A DNA stretch of 64,000 nt from Bacteroides faecichinchillae JCM 17102 (GCF_000614145.1 NZ_BAKK01000007.1:62001-126000), one strand, 5' to 3'. Counted from the stretch's first letter, positions 29,499-39,356 are shown. Numbers and translations: made by a program. The notes: generated from the sequence alone by a model not told the origin.

Positions 29499-30347
29499 AT
29501 GAAAGTAATACACACTATCAAGGACTTACAGACTGAATTGACAGCTCTGAAAGCCCAGGGTAAGAAGGTAGGACTGGTACCCACAATGGGCGCTTTACAC
29601 GCAGGACACGCGTCGCTGGTAAAGCGTAGTGCAAATGAGAATGATATAACAGTAGTGAGTGTTTTTGTAAATCCCACTCAGTTTAATGATAAAAATGATT
29701 TAGCAAAATATCCACGTACGTTGGATGCTGATTGCTGCCTGTTGGATGATTGCGGAGCGACATTTGTTTTTGCTCCGTCTGTAGAAGAAATGTATCCGCA
29801 ACCGGATACTCGTCAATTTAGTTATGCTCCATTGGATACGGTAATGGAGGGAGCTTTCCGTCCGGGACATTTTAATGGCGTTTGCCAGATTGTTAGCAAG
29901 TTGTTTGATGCGGTAACCCCGGATCGTGCATACTTTGGCGAGAAAGATTTTCAGCAGTTGGCGATTATTCGTGAGATGGTTCGTCAGATGAAATATAAAT
30001 TGGAAATTGTAGGCTGTCCGATTGTTCGCGAAGAAGATGGACTGGCTTTAAGTAGCCGGAATAAACGTTTGTCTGCTGAAGAACGTGAAAATGCCTTAAA
30101 AATTTCTCAGGCAATCTTTAAAAGTCGTACCTTTGCAGTCTCTCATACGGTAAGTGAGACGCAAAAAATGGTGGAAGATGCGATAGAGGATGCTCCGGGT
30201 TTACGTTTGGAGTATTTCGAGATTGTAGATGGAAACACTTTGCAGAAGATAAGCAATTGGGAGGATACTTCATATGCAGTTGGCTGTATTACAGTGTTCT
30301 GTGGTGAAGTTCGTCTGATTGATAATATTAAATATAACGAACTTTAA
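29499..30347 (+). CDS. panC: pantothenate synthetase
   Basis: PanC joins pantoate and beta-alanine to pantothenate with ATP. From ATG 29499 it has 282 residues, the normal length. The [10 protein letters not shown] (HIGH-like ATP site) is followed by [30 protein letters not shown] and a KMSKS-like SSRNKRLS. An in-frame start at 29433 would add a non-conserved extension. panD follows 19 bases later. Confidence 0.96.
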   Translation: MKVIHTIKDLQTELTALKAQGKKVGLVPTMGALHAGHASLVKRSANENDITVVSVFVNPTQFNDKNDLAKYPRTLDADCCLLDDCGATFVFAPSVEEMYPQPDTRQFSYAPLDTVMEGAFRPGHFNGVCQIVSKLFDAVTPDRAYFGEKDFQQLAIIREMVRQMKYKLEIVGCPIVREEDGLALSSRNKRLSAEERENALKISQAIFKSRTFAVSHTVSETQKMVEDAIEDAPGLRLEYFEIVDGNTLQKISNWEDTSYAVGCITVFCGEVRLIDNIKYNEL

Positions 30348-30366
30348 ACTTAAAAGACGAAACCTT

Positions 30367-30720
30367 ATGATGATTGAAGTGTTGAAGTCGAAAATTCATT
30401 GTGCACGTGTCACAGAGGCCAATCTGAACTATATGGGTAGTATCACGATTGATGAAGACCTACTGGATGCAGCGAACATGATTCCGGGAGAAAAGGTGTA
30501 TATCGCTGATAACAATAACGGCGAACGCTTTGAAACCTACATTATCAAAGGTGAGCGCGGTTCCGGTAAGATTTGTCTGAATGGTGCTGCTGCCCGTAAG
30601 GTGCAACCAGATGATATTGTGATTATTATGTCATATGCACTAATGGATTTTGAGGAAGCGAAGTCGTTTAAACCGACTGTGATTTTCCCGGATCCGGCAA
30701 CGAACAAGGTAGTGAAGTAA
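30367..30720 (+). CDS. panD: aspartate 1-decarboxylase
   Basis: PanD makes beta-alanine from aspartate for PanC. It is a pyruvoyl enzyme cut between Gly24 and Ser25 (YMGSITID); with the first ATG (30367) the site falls exactly at residues 24-25, matching the family numbering, so this start is preferred to the second ATG at 30370. Further motifs are [16 protein letters not shown] and [12 protein letters not shown]. It has 117 residues and forms an operon with panC. Confidence 0.96.
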   Translation: MMIEVLKSKIHCARVTEANLNYMGSITIDEDLLDAANMIPGEKVYIADNNNGERFETYIIKGERGSGKICLNGAAARKVQPDDIVIIMSYALMDFEEAKSFKPTVIFPDPATNKVVK

Positions 30721-30748
30721 GAGAGAACAATTCTTTTATATGAAAAAG

Positions 30749-30785
30749 AAAATCCTTGATTGCATAAGCAGTCAAGGATTTTTTA
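30749..30785 (+). terminator. panC-panD terminator
   Basis: AATCCTTGA (30751-30759) pairs with TCAAGGATT (30772-30780), followed by a T-run (TTTTAT). Confidence 0.8.
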
Positions 30786-30798
30786 TGAGTATATATTG

Positions 30799-30826
30799 GA
30801 TATGCTATATTTAAATATAGCATATC
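30799..30826. repeat. 28-bp perfect palindrome between panD and the Nfn gene
   Basis: The left half GATATGCTATATTT is followed at once by its exact complement, with no spacer. A short ATT/AAT tract (about 30835-30856) follows. It lies in the convergent gap, after the panD terminator. Confidence 0.6.
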
Positions 30827-30886
30827 ACTCTATCATTAATATTAATATTAATATTAGCGATTATCAATTTTGATAATGCCTAGCTT

Positions 30887-33174
30887 TTATTTTTGTAATT
30901 GCTCATTCATAGCGGCAGCAGCTTTGCGGCCATCACCCATTGCTAGAATTACTGTTGCACCACCACGTACGATGTCACCACCTGCAAAAATCATCGGAAT
31001 GGAAGACTCCATATTATCATTGACAGTAATAGTACCTTTACGGCCAACTTCCAGACCTTTAATAGAACTTGGAACAATTGGGTTTGGCGATACGCCGACA
31101 CTAACGATAGCCAGATCGATATCAATTGTTTCTGTTGCTCCCGGAATAGCTATAGGCTACGGCGTCCCGAAGCATCCGGTTCTCCTAACTCCATCTTTTG
31201 AAGAACAACTTGTTTTACCCGGCCTTGTTCATCCGGAATATATTCGATCGGATTATGTAAGGTGAGGAATTCAATACCTTCTTCTTTGGCATGTTTTACT
31301 TCTTCAATACGTGCCGGCATTTCTTCTTCCGAACGACGATAAATGATCATGGCACGTTCAGCACCTAGGCGTTTGGCAGTACGTACAGAATCCATTGCTG
31401 TATTTCCACCACCAATAACTGCTACGTTTTTACCAAAAGCTACCGGAGTATCAGAATCTTCACTGGCTGCATCCATCAGATTAACACGAGTCAGGTATTC
31501 GTTAGAAGACATGATATTAATGGAATTTTCTCCCGGTATATTCATAAAGTTAGGTAACCCGGCTCCGGAAGCCACAAATATTCCTTTGAATCCTTCTTCT
31601 TGCAAATTTTCTACACTGATTGTCTTTCCTACAATACAGTCCTTGATAAATTTGACTCCCATCTTAGAGAGATTCTCAATTTCAACATCAACGATCTTAT
31701 TGGGCAAGCGGAATTCTGGAATACCATATTTCAATACACCACCGATTTCATGCAGTGCTTCGAATACGGTTACATCATAACCGTATTTAGCCATATCTCC
31801 TGCAAATGACAGTCCGGCAGGTCCAGAACCTATCACAGCTATTTTGATACCATTCTTGTCTGCAATGACGGGAACGGAGATTTGACCGCTTTCGCGTTCA
31901 TAATCTGCAGCAAAACGTTCCAGATAACCGACTGCTACCGGTTTTTCGTTCATTTTCAAATGAATACATTTGGATTCACATTGTTTTTCCTGTGGACAAA
32001 CACGACCACAAACAGCCGGAAGTGCACTTGTTTCTTTCAATGTCTTTGCTGCTTCGAGGAATTCACCACGCTCGATATTCTTGATGAAACGAGGAATGTC
32101 AATGCCTACAGGACATCCTTCCATACATCCCGGATTGGCACAGTCAAGGCAACGTTTAGCTTCGGTGACTGCTTGCTCAGCAGTTAATCCTTGATTCACC
32201 TCTTCTTTACGACTATGTGAACGATATTCGGGATCAAGCTCATTCATTTCAACGCGAGGAATAGCAGTGCGTTCTTTCGCTTTCATTGATTTACGCAATT
32301 CCTGTCTCCATGCAGCGTTACGGCTTTTTTCGTCTATTTCTTTGGTGGCTTCACATTCGGGCTCCAGTTTATGCATTTCTTCACGTTCAATGTTTTTGAA
32401 CGCGCCCATACGTTTCAGCATTTCATCAAAGTTAACTTGGTGACCGTCGAACTCAGGGCCATCTACACAAACAAACTTAGTTTTTCCTCCAACAGTGATA
32501 CGGCAAGCACCACACATTCCCGTACCGTCTACCATGATTGTATTCAATGATACTTCAGTTGGGATTTCATATTTCTTAGTAAGTAAACAAACGAATTTCA
32601 TCATGATGGCGGGACCGATAGCGAAACATTTATCTACTTTTTCGCGTTTGATCACTTCTTCCACGCCTTCTGTAACCAGACCTTTACGACCGTAAGAACC
32701 GTCATCAGTCATGATAATAACTTCGTCTGAACTTTCGCGCATTTCTTTTTCCAAGATGATGAGGTCTTTATTGCGACCTGCCAATACAGTAATTACCCTA
32801 TTTCCGGCAGCTTTCAAGGCTTGTACGATAGGAAGCATAGGAGCAACACCTACACCACCACCGGCACAAACTACAGTTCCGAAGTTTTCAATATGGGTAG
32901 CTTGCCCTAGCGGACCTACTACATCTGTTATATAATCACCTTCGTTTAATTCACAAAGACGGGTAGAGGAGAGGCCGACTTCCTGTACTACCAAAGTGAT
33001 AGTACCCTTTTTTATATCAGAACCGGCAATAGTTAAAGGCATACGTTCTCCTTTTTCACCCACACGCACAATCACGAAGTGCCCGGCCTTGCGGGATTTA
33101 GCAATTAAAGGAGCTTCAATTACAAGTTTAAAAACTTTTTCTGAAAAACGTTCTTTGCTAATGATTTTGTTCAT
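30887..33174 (-). CDS. fused Nfn-type NADH/NADPH-ferredoxin oxidoreductase (PyrK-like + GltD-like), frameshifted
   Basis: The N-terminal part (about 1-280) is a ferredoxin-reductase/PyrK-like flavin and NAD domain with a 2Fe-2S site (GTGMCGACR). A linker leads to a GltD-like part with 4Fe-4S cysteines (RCLDCANPGCMEGCP, VCGRVCPQEKQCESKC) and two Rossmann sites (IGSGPAGLSFA, VIGGGNTAMDSVR). In other bacteria these are NfnA and NfnB, which bifurcate electrons between NAD(H), NADP(H) and ferredoxin; Bacteroides has the fusion. The frame breaks near 31155. One added C restores AIPGATETIDIDLAIVSVG to MNEQLQK and a 762-residue protein. The transport or bifurcation role is inferred. Confidence 0.9.
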
Positions 33175-33233
33175 TATCTAATATTTTTGTTGGAATTATT
33201 ACGTAACTGCTATCAGAATGATGTAAATTTCGA

Positions 33234-33241
33234 CAAAGATA
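33234..33241 (-). promoter_or_regulatory. -7 box for the Nfn gene
   Basis: The minus strand reads TATCTTTG, matching TAnnTTTG, 60 bases upstream of the start. Confidence 0.5.
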
Positions 33242-33260
33242 CATCTTATTTCTGAAATAT

Positions 33261-33298
33261 AAAAAAGAAAAGCCACTCTTTTGATGAGTGGCTTTTTG
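33261..33298 (-). terminator. serS terminator
   Basis: AAAAGCCACTC (33268-33278) and GAGTGGCTTTT (33286-33296) form an 11-bp stem with a 7-base loop. The minus-strand side ends in a T-rich run. Confidence 0.8.
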
Positions 33299-33318
33299 AT
33301 ATTGAATATGAAAAGATA

Positions 33319-34593
33319 TTAGTCAATTATATCGAAACCACAGTACGGAACCAATGCTTTCGGAATCTTGATGCCTTCCGGTGTCTGATTATTTTCTAGT
33401 AAAGCAGCAACGATGCGGGGTAATGCTAGTGCTGAGCCGTTCAATGTATGACAAAGTTCTGTTTTCTTTTCTGCACTACGGTAACGGCATTTTAGGCGGT
33501 TAGCCTGATACGTATCAAAGTTGGATACGGAACTAACTTCCAGCCAACGTTTTTGTGCTTCAGAATATACTTCGAAGTCAAAACAGAGAGCAGCTGTAAA
33601 ACTCATATCACCACCGCAAAGACGAAGGATACGGTAGGGAAGTTCTAGTTTCTGCAATAAACCTTCTACATGGTCCAGCATCTCTTGATGAGATTGTTTG
33701 GAGTGTTCCGGTTTGTCAATGCGGACCAGTTCCACTTTAGAGAATTCGTGCAGACGGTTTAAGCCGCGTACATCCTTGCCATAAGACCCGGCTTCGCGAC
33801 GGAAACATTGAGTATAGGCACAGTTCATGATTGGCAATTGTTTCTCTTCCAAAATTACATCACGGTAAATGTTGGTAACAGGAACTTCTGCTGTAGGAAT
33901 CAGATATAAATCATCTACTTCGCAATGATACATTTGTCCTTCTTTGTCAGGAAGCTGTCCTGTACCATAACCGGAAGCTGCATTAACCACAGTCGGCGGC
34001 ATAATTTCAGTATATCCTGATTTACGAGCTTCATCCAAAAAGAAATTAATAAGTGCACGTTGAAGTTGGGCACCTTTACCTTTATATACAGGAAAACCGG
34101 CACCAGTGATTTTAACACCCAAATCAAAATCAATCAAATCATATTTTTTTGCTAATTCCCAATGAGGAAGTGCGTCTTTAGGAAGTTCAGTTTCCATTCC
34201 ACCCATTTTCTCCACAACGTTATCTTCGGCACCTACACCTTCAGGTACACTATCATAAGGTATGTTAGGAATGGTATAAAGTAAGTTCTGCATATCAGTG
34301 GCAGCTTCTGTCATTGTAGCATCCAGCTCTTTATTGATGTCTTTCAATTCGGCAACACGAGCACGGGCTGTTTCGGCTTCTTCTTTCCTACCTTCTTTCA
34401 TTAGTTGTCCGATAGTACGTGAAAGGGAATTAACCTCTGCCAGATTCTTATCTAATTGATTTTGTGTGTTACGTCTCTTGTCATTGAAAGCGATAACCTG
34501 ATCGATCGTTTCTTTTGCATTCTTGAAATGCTTTTTTCCCAGTCCGCGGAGTACCGCCTCTGTGTTTTCTGTAATTTGTTTAATAGTAAGCAT
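33319..34593 (-). CDS. serS: seryl-tRNA synthetase
   Basis: A class II aminoacyl-tRNA synthetase. The N-terminal tRNA-binding coiled coil (about 30-105; rich in Lys/Glu, AELKDINKELDATMTEA) is followed by motif 2 FRREAGSYGKDVRGL and motif 3 LNGSALALPRIVAALLEN. 424 residues is the normal length, with no lesions. It has its own promoter and terminator. Confidence 0.97.
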   Translation of the reverse strand: MLTIKQITENTEAVLRGLGKKHFKNAKETIDQVIAFNDKRRNTQNQLDKNLAEVNSLSRTIGQLMKEGRKEEAETARARVAELKDINKELDATMTEAATDMQNLLYTIPNIPYDSVPEGVGAEDNVVEKMGGMETELPKDALPHWELAKKYDLIDFDLGVKITGAGFPVYKGKGAQLQRALINFFLDEARKSGYTEIMPPTVVNAASGYGTGQLPDKEGQMYHCEVDDLYLIPTAEVPVTNIYRDVILEEKQLPIMNCAYTQCFRREAGSYGKDVRGLNRLHEFSKVELVRIDKPEHSKQSHQEMLDHVEGLLQKLELPYRILRLCGGDMSFTAALCFDFEVYSEAQKRWLEVSSVSNFDTYQANRLKCRYRSAEKKTELCHTLNGSALALPRIVAALLENNQTPEGIKIPKALVPYCGFDIID

Positions 34594-34632
34594 ATCTATA
34601 TACTTTTTTTGAACTTTCTTTGTTTCGAGTTA

Positions 34633-34640
34633 CAAAGATA
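34633..34640 (-). promoter_or_regulatory. -7 box for serS
   Basis: The minus strand reads TATCTTTG, matching TAnnTTTG, 40 bases upstream of the serS start. Confidence 0.5.
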
Positions 34641-34800
34641 GAGCAAAAAGATATGTAGGCATAGTTATTATACATTTTACGTATAATAATTGCCGTAAAA
34701 TCTAAGAATATATGCTTTTTTATCCATAAAGTGAATATTTGTCTTCATCTGTCATCTAAATATATCTTTTGATAAAAGTGATATATTACTTACAAAATAT

Positions 34801-34808
34801 TATCTTTG
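34801..34808 (+). promoter_or_regulatory. -7 box for the GH2 gene
   Basis: TATCTTTG matches TAnnTTTG, 89 bases before the GH2 start. The 300-base gap 34594-34896 otherwise holds only the divergent serS promoter. Confidence 0.45.
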
Positions 34809-34896
34809 AGACTTGATTAATGAAAATGCTATGACGTTCTTTGGGGAATGATCTTGTTATCAACGTATTCATCAAATACATTATAAAACTATTATT

Positions 34897-36732
34897 ATGA
34901 GAAAAAATGTCATTACTTGGTTTATCTTTTGCCTCTTGCTTTTATCTGGAGGCGTTTTTAATGTAAAGGCACAAAACTTGGAAAAGTTTACATTGCCTAC
35001 ACCTTGGACAGCGGAAGCATTAGCTACTAAAGTTCCTTTTCCAGAATATCCTCGTCCACAGATGGTGCGTTACAAGTGGTTGAATTTGAATGGAATGTGG
35101 GACTATATGGGTGGTAAAAAATTATCTGATCCCGTTACTGCTACTACCCCTCCTGTCTTTCCTGCTAACACAGAAAAAATACGTGTACCATTTCCTCCTG
35201 AAGCAGAACTATCTGGTATAGCTCGTAAAGGGGATACTTGCTTGTGGTATAGACGTAGTTTTGTTGTTCCGAAAGAATGGAAAGGCAAGAATGTGCTACT
35301 GAATTTTGGTGCGGTGGATCGTATTTCGTCAGTGTTTGTAAATGGTAAGAAAGTTGGAACTCATACGGGAGGTTATGATGCTTTTAGCTTTGATATCACT
35401 GATTACTTGAAATCGGGCGAAAACGTTCTCGTGGTAGGTGCCTACGACCCGAATGATGGTCGGGCTGCTTCGGGAAAGAACGGACCTCGTGGTGATTATG
35501 TTTATACTTCTGGTATTTGGCAGACAGTTTGGCTTGAACCGGTAGAGAAACAATATATTTCTCATATAAAGCTTGTGCCTGATGTGAAGAATAACCGTCT
35601 GGAAGTAGTAGCCTATAGTGATAATCCGGGATTGACAGTGACTGCAATTGCCAGTAACGGTAATTCGGAAGTTGCAAAATCAAATGGAAGTTCCAATACC
35701 AGTTTTTATCTGCCTATTCAGAATCCTCGTTTGTGGAGTCCGGATGATCCTTTTTTATACGAATTGAAATTGCAGTTGAAAGACCGGAAAGGAAAGATAA
35801 TAGACGAAATATCTTCTTATTTTGGTATGCGGTCGGTTACTATGGGTAAGGTAGATGGGGTGCTTCGTCCTTTGTTGAATGGAGAATTTGTTTTCCACAT
35901 CGGTCTTTTGGATCAAGGTTATTGGCCTGATGGTGCATTTACTGCTCCTACAGAACAGGCTTTGTTGTATGATATTGAGCTAGCTAAACGTGCAGGATTT
36001 AATGTGATTCGTAAACATATTAAAGTTGAGCCTCAACGCTGGTATTATCATTGTGACCGACTTGGTTTGATGGTTTGGCAAGATATGCCTAACCTTTGGG
36101 AGCCTGATGATGCAGATTCTGTGGCTGTTCGCAAACAGTTTCGTGATGAATTGAAAGTGATGATTGACCAACATGTTAGTTCACCATCTATTGTAATGTG
36201 GGTTCCGTTTAATGAGAATTGGGGAGCTTTTGAAGCAACCGACATTACTGATTGGGTGAAGAAATATGATTCCAGCCGTCTGGTAAATGGAATGTCCGGA
36301 TACAACTATGCTCCCGGATATCGTAAAGCATACGGAGATCCCGGTAATGGTGATTTTGTAGACATGCACCATTATGGTAAGATAGAACCTCAGGCAATGC
36401 CTCGGCCAACTGATAAGAGAGGGGCTTCCCTTGGAGAATTCGGAGGAAAAGGTTTATTTGTGCGTGGACATATGTGGCCTGTACGTAATGATGCTTATGA
36501 GATGATGTTGAATAAGGACCAATTAACGGATACTTATGTATTGATGGCTACTGAATTAGAGCAGATGATTAAATATTTTGGATTGAGTACAGCTATCTAC
36601 ACACAAACTACGGATGTGGAACATGAGATAAACGGTCTGGTTACTTATGATCGAAAAGTGGAAAAGATGGATCTTGATAAGGTGAAACAGATAAATCAAG
36701 ATGTAATAAAGAGTACGCGGAAAAAGAAATAG
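34897..36732 (+). CDS. secreted glycoside hydrolase family 2 enzyme
   Basis: 611 residues with a signal peptide (cleavage near VKAQ). It has the GH2 order: sugar-binding jelly roll (about 60-215; TCLWYRRSFVVPKEWKGK), Ig-like domain, and TIM barrel with the acid/base Glu in VPFNENWG and a likely nucleophile Glu in SLGEFGG. Members are beta-galactosidases, glucuronidases and mannosidases; specificity cannot be assigned. There is no SusC/SusD pair nearby, so it is an orphan enzyme rather than part of a polysaccharide utilisation locus. Confidence 0.9.
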   Translation: MRKNVITWFIFCLLLLSGGVFNVKAQNLEKFTLPTPWTAEALATKVPFPEYPRPQMVRYKWLNLNGMWDYMGGKKLSDPVTATTPPVFPANTEKIRVPFPPEAELSGIARKGDTCLWYRRSFVVPKEWKGKNVLLNFGAVDRISSVFVNGKKVGTHTGGYDAFSFDITDYLKSGENVLVVGAYDPNDGRAASGKNGPRGDYVYTSGIWQTVWLEPVEKQYISHIKLVPDVKNNRLEVVAYSDNPGLTVTAIASNGNSEVAKSNGSSNTSFYLPIQNPRLWSPDDPFLYELKLQLKDRKGKIIDEISSYFGMRSVTMGKVDGVLRPLLNGEFVFHIGLLDQGYWPDGAFTAPTEQALLYDIELAKRAGFNVIRKHIKVEPQRWYYHCDRLGLMVWQDMPNLWEPDDADSVAVRKQFRDELKVMIDQHVSSPSIVMWVPFNENWGAFEATDITDWVKKYDSSRLVNGMSGYNYAPGYRKAYGDPGNGDFVDMHHYGKIEPQAMPRPTDKRGASLGEFGGKGLFVRGHMWPVRNDAYEMMLNKDQLTDTYVLMATELEQMIKYFGLSTAIYTQTTDVEHEINGLVTYDRKVEKMDLDKVKQINQDVIKSTRKKK

Positions 36733-36791
36733 AAATGTGCCTTGTTGCTCAAGAGTCTTGTATGGGAATTTCTTTTGCTATTATATAGGAT

Positions 36792-36832
36792 AAAATGAGA
36801 TGTAATAGCCTGAATTACATCTCATTTTTTGT
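36792..36832 (+). terminator. GH2 gene terminator
   Basis: AAATGAGATGTAAT (36793-36806) and ATTACATCTCATTT (36814-36827) form a 14-bp perfect stem followed by TTTT. Confidence 0.85.
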
Positions 36833-36889
36833 TCGATAATCAATGTGCTAGTTCTAAAATTCAGATATTTTCATTCCACTAAATGGTTA

Positions 36890-37951
36890 TTAAGATGGAA
36901 GAAGTTGGTAGTAATATAGATAATCATCTTCTATATTTTTATCGCAAGCATATACAATATTGCTTGTTTCGTCAATGACGATGTCGCTGATGTATCTTCC
37001 TAAATTGATTGTATTTAGATTTTCACCTTCTAAATTGTAGATTTCTAATGAACTCCGAACATTTGATAAATTTTGTACTTGTGTTCCTTGATAGATTGCA
37101 TATATCGTATTTTTTCCACAAATCACATCTGAATAATAGTAAATCATTTCATCATCCCGATCTTTATTGTATAAATCGTTTTGGAGTTTGTCGTCTCCAA
37201 TAATTAATTTTAGATTAAAACCAAGAGAGGAAATTTGATAAACTTCCAAACGATTAATATATCTATAAGCGATAGCCATATAGTTATCACTTACTGAGAT
37301 CTTGCATTCATAAGGACCAGAATAATCATTTTCAGAAGGTTTTAATGAGAAATCTATTGCATCTACTACTTTTTCTGTTTTCAAGTTTAATAGTTCTACT
37401 GCAATTTCCTTAGGCATAAAACTTGTTCCTATAAACAAGCTGTCATCATATTGTTGCATTCGGGTATATGCTTTGGGAATTCCATGTTCTTTACTCCAAA
37501 TAGGGAAGTGGAATGTATGTGTGTGAATGAGTGAATCTGCCTTTGTTTGGTATATGTTCATTATATTCAGAGCATTTGAATAAATGCCTACATTTCCATT
37601 TTTTTTCATACGGCATAAAGATGGGATAATATACTCATTTGGTCCATTACCGATTTTTCCCCATTGTATGAGCTTCTGTGTATATAGGTCGAAGATGGAA
37701 AGAAAGGAAGAATCTTTATTGTTAAGTACATAAAGCTGATTATTGTTTAAAAACCATCTTTCTGGATAGAATATAAATGGTAATTTTAAGGAATCAACTT
37801 CGATTGATAATTTATCTTTTAGGTTTTTCGCAATTACGGGAATTTTTTCTTTTGATTTTTGTGATTGCGTACAACTAGAAAAGAAAACTATCATCAAGGC
37901 AAGTGTATACACTAGCCTTGATGTTTTTAGGTGGAATGCTTTATTTACCAT
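36890..37951 (-). CDS. BF3164-like (TolB-like beta-propeller) lipoprotein
   Basis: 353 residues with a lipoprotein signal (lipobox SSC near residue 27: MIVFFSSCTQSQ) and a repeated-blade pattern (NQLYVLNNKDSSFLSIFDL, NIMNIYQTKADSLIHTH) fitting the BF3164-like TolB-type propeller family of Bacteroides. Function is unknown. The start overlaps the stop of the upstream NVEALA gene by seven bases, so the two are translationally coupled; the pairing is common for this family. Confidence 0.8.
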   Translation of the reverse strand: MVNKAFHLKTSRLVYTLALMIVFFSSCTQSQKSKEKIPVIAKNLKDKLSIEVDSLKLPFIFYPERWFLNNNQLYVLNNKDSSFLSIFDLYTQKLIQWGKIGNGPNEYIIPSLCRMKKNGNVGIYSNALNIMNIYQTKADSLIHTHTFHFPIWSKEHGIPKAYTRMQQYDDSLFIGTSFMPKEIAVELLNLKTEKVVDAIDFSLKPSENDYSGPYECKISVSDNYMAIAYRYINRLEVYQISSLGFNLKLIIGDDKLQNDLYNKDRDDEMIYYYSDVICGKNTIYAIYQGTQVQNLSNVRSSLEIYNLEGENLNTINLGRYISDIVIDETSNIVYACDKNIEDDYLYYYQLLPS

Positions 37952-38199
37952 CTTTTACAATCTTCTTTTCCTTTTCCAGTTTGTTCTTTGTAGCAACAAT
38001 CATAGATTCTTTCTTCTCCACTCAATATTCTGCGGTATCCGTTTGAATTGTCGCATTTGAAGTGTTCTTCTTGGGCTAATGATTCTATATTCGCTAATAT
38101 TAGCTTTGATATTGGTTTTACCAGTTGTGTGCGATAAACATTATATCCCACTATTAACGTAATTACTGATAAAAATGTTACTTTGATAATCTTTTTCAT
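37945..38199 (-). CDS. NVEALA-family peptide
   Basis: 84 residues: a basic start and one hydrophobic segment (IIKVTFLSVITLIVGYNVYR), then LILANIESLAQEE, a variant of the NVEALA signature (here N-I-E-S-L-A), and a Cys-containing C-terminal tail (CDNSNG, DCCYKEQ, DCKRW; four Cys). The signature resembles a double-glycine-like leader followed by a mature peptide, so export and processing of the tail is an inference. It is coupled to the BF3164-like lipoprotein gene. Confidence 0.8.
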   Translation of the reverse strand: MKKIIKVTFLSVITLIVGYNVYRTQLVKPISKLILANIESLAQEEHFKCDNSNGYRRILSGEERIYDCCYKEQTGKGKEDCKRW

Positions 38200-38463
38200 G
38201 ATTTTGAGTTATAAAATGGTTACTTTCATACAATATTTTTTGTTATCCTCCTTTCTATTATAGCTATAATATTGATGAATGATGCATGTTTTCTGAACTA
38301 TTTAAAATATGTTGTTAGACAAAAATGGGAAATAAAAGTGGGAAAATCTACTATTTTTGCTGACCATTTCTGACCTATTGTAATTTTGGTTCTATTTTTT
38401 CATTTTTATTGTATAAAATTCTATCAGAGTTTCTTTTTTGGGGGAAAGAATTCTTATAGTAAT

Positions 38464-38541
38464 TTGAAACGTGCTGAATTGAAAATAAGTATTGAAGAAG
38501 CTGAACAATGGATAAGATTTAAAAAAGAGATTCTGGTTTAG
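38464..38541 (+). pseudogene. possible 3' remnant of a small protein gene
   Basis: The frame reads LKRAELKISIEEAEQW then a stop at 38539, with no usable start upstream (open back to about 38370). The text resembles the Lys/Glu-rich C-terminal helices of short Bacteroides proteins. The rest of 38200-38563 is AT-rich and holds nothing I can assign. It is weak evidence only. Confidence 0.25.
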
Positions 38542-38563
38542 GATAGCATCATGCTTCTCGGAT

Positions 38564-38610
38564 GAGAAAAAGAAAGGAGACGTAATCCGAACGATTACAT
38601 CTCCTTTCTT
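38564..38610 (-). terminator. rplU-rpmA terminator
   Basis: GAAAGGAGACGTAATC (38572-38587) and GATTACATCTCCTTTC (38593-38608) form a 16-bp stem with one mismatch. The minus-strand T-run is at 38564-38571. Confidence 0.85.
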
Positions 38611-38632
38611 AAAACTATTTTCAGTTGTACGA

Positions 38633-38896
38633 TTATGCCTCAGATACAGGAACGATAGAAACATATCTTCTATCTTCCTTACCTACTTTGAAACTTACTG
38701 TACCATCTACTAAAGCGAAAAGAGTGTGGTCTTTACCCATACCGATGTTTTCACCCGGATGGAATTCAGTACCTCTTTGACGAACGATGATGTTACCTGC
38801 TTTGCAAGCTTCGCCACCAAATATCTTAACGCCTAATCTTTTGCTGTGTGATTCGCGGCCGTTCTTAGAACTACCGACACCTTTTTTATGTGCCAT
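38633..38896 (-). CDS. rpmA: 50S ribosomal protein L27 (bL27)
   Basis: 87 residues starting [20 protein letters not shown], the conserved bL27 N-terminus that reaches the peptidyl-transferase centre, then [20 protein letters not shown]. The start is 21 bases after the rplU stop. The pair is one operon. Confidence 0.98.
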   Translation of the reverse strand: MAHKKGVGSSKNGRESHSKRLGVKIFGGEACKAGNIIVRQRGTEFHPGENIGMGKDHTLFALVDGTVSFKVGKEDRRYVSIVPVSEA

Positions 38897-38917
38897 TTCT
38901 TCTTACTTTTAAATTGA

Positions 38918-39235
38918 TTAAGCTACTACTTCTGTGATTGTTAACTCTGTGAACTGCTGACGGTGACCGTTCAGTTTTCTATAACCTTTTCTTCTTTTCT
39001 TGTGGAAAACAAGAACTTTGTCACCTTTAACCAAGTTGGAAATAACTTGGCAAACAACTTTAGCACCTTCTACTACAGGGGCACCTACAGTAACATTTCC
39101 GTCTTTGTCTACCAAAAGAACTTTTTCAAACTCTACAGTTGAACCGTTTTCTGCACCTTCGATGTGGTGAACGAACAACTTCTGACCAGCTTCTGCTTTA
39201 AATTGCTGACCGTTAATTTCTACAATTGCGTACAT
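38918..39235 (-). CDS. rplU: 50S ribosomal protein L21 (bL21)
   Basis: 105 residues starting [20 protein letters not shown], with the conserved basic [20 protein letters not shown] near the C-terminus that binds 23S rRNA. It is the first gene of the rplU-rpmA operon, with a well-formed promoter upstream. Confidence 0.98.
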   Translation of the reverse strand: MYAIVEINGQQFKAEAGQKLFVHHIEGAENGSTVEFEKVLLVDKDGNVTVGAPVVEGAKVVCQVISNLVKGDKVLVFHKKRRKGYRKLNGHRQQFTELTITEVVA

Positions 39236-39271
39236 CTTATAATAAATGTATAAGTTAGCTCCGGCGGGTGG

Positions 39272-39289
39272 TCTTTAATCTCTTAAAGA
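39272..39289 (-). promoter_or_regulatory. hairpin in the rplU leader
   Basis: TCTTTAA (39272-39278) and TTAAAGA (39283-39289) form a 7-bp stem with a four-base loop, in the predicted leader between the promoter and the rplU start. It is a candidate site for ribosomal-protein feedback control; no known motif is matched. Confidence 0.4.
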
Positions 39290-39324
39290 ACTCTTGGTTA
39301 AACCCGTTGCGGAATAATCGGGCA

Positions 39325-39356
39325 CAAAAGTACTATTTTTATTTGTTTGTGACAAA
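39325..39356 (-). promoter_or_regulatory. rplU promoter (-33 and -7)
   Basis: On the minus strand TTTG (39353-39356) is followed after exactly 20 bp by TACTTTTG (39325-39332). Both boxes and the spacing match the primary Bacteroides sigma factor consensus. Confidence 0.75.

Noticed and set aside
30835-30856. ATT/AAT tandem tract as a microsatellite or phase-variable site
   Set aside because: Only a few repeats, in a convergent gap with no promoter or coding sequence to switch.
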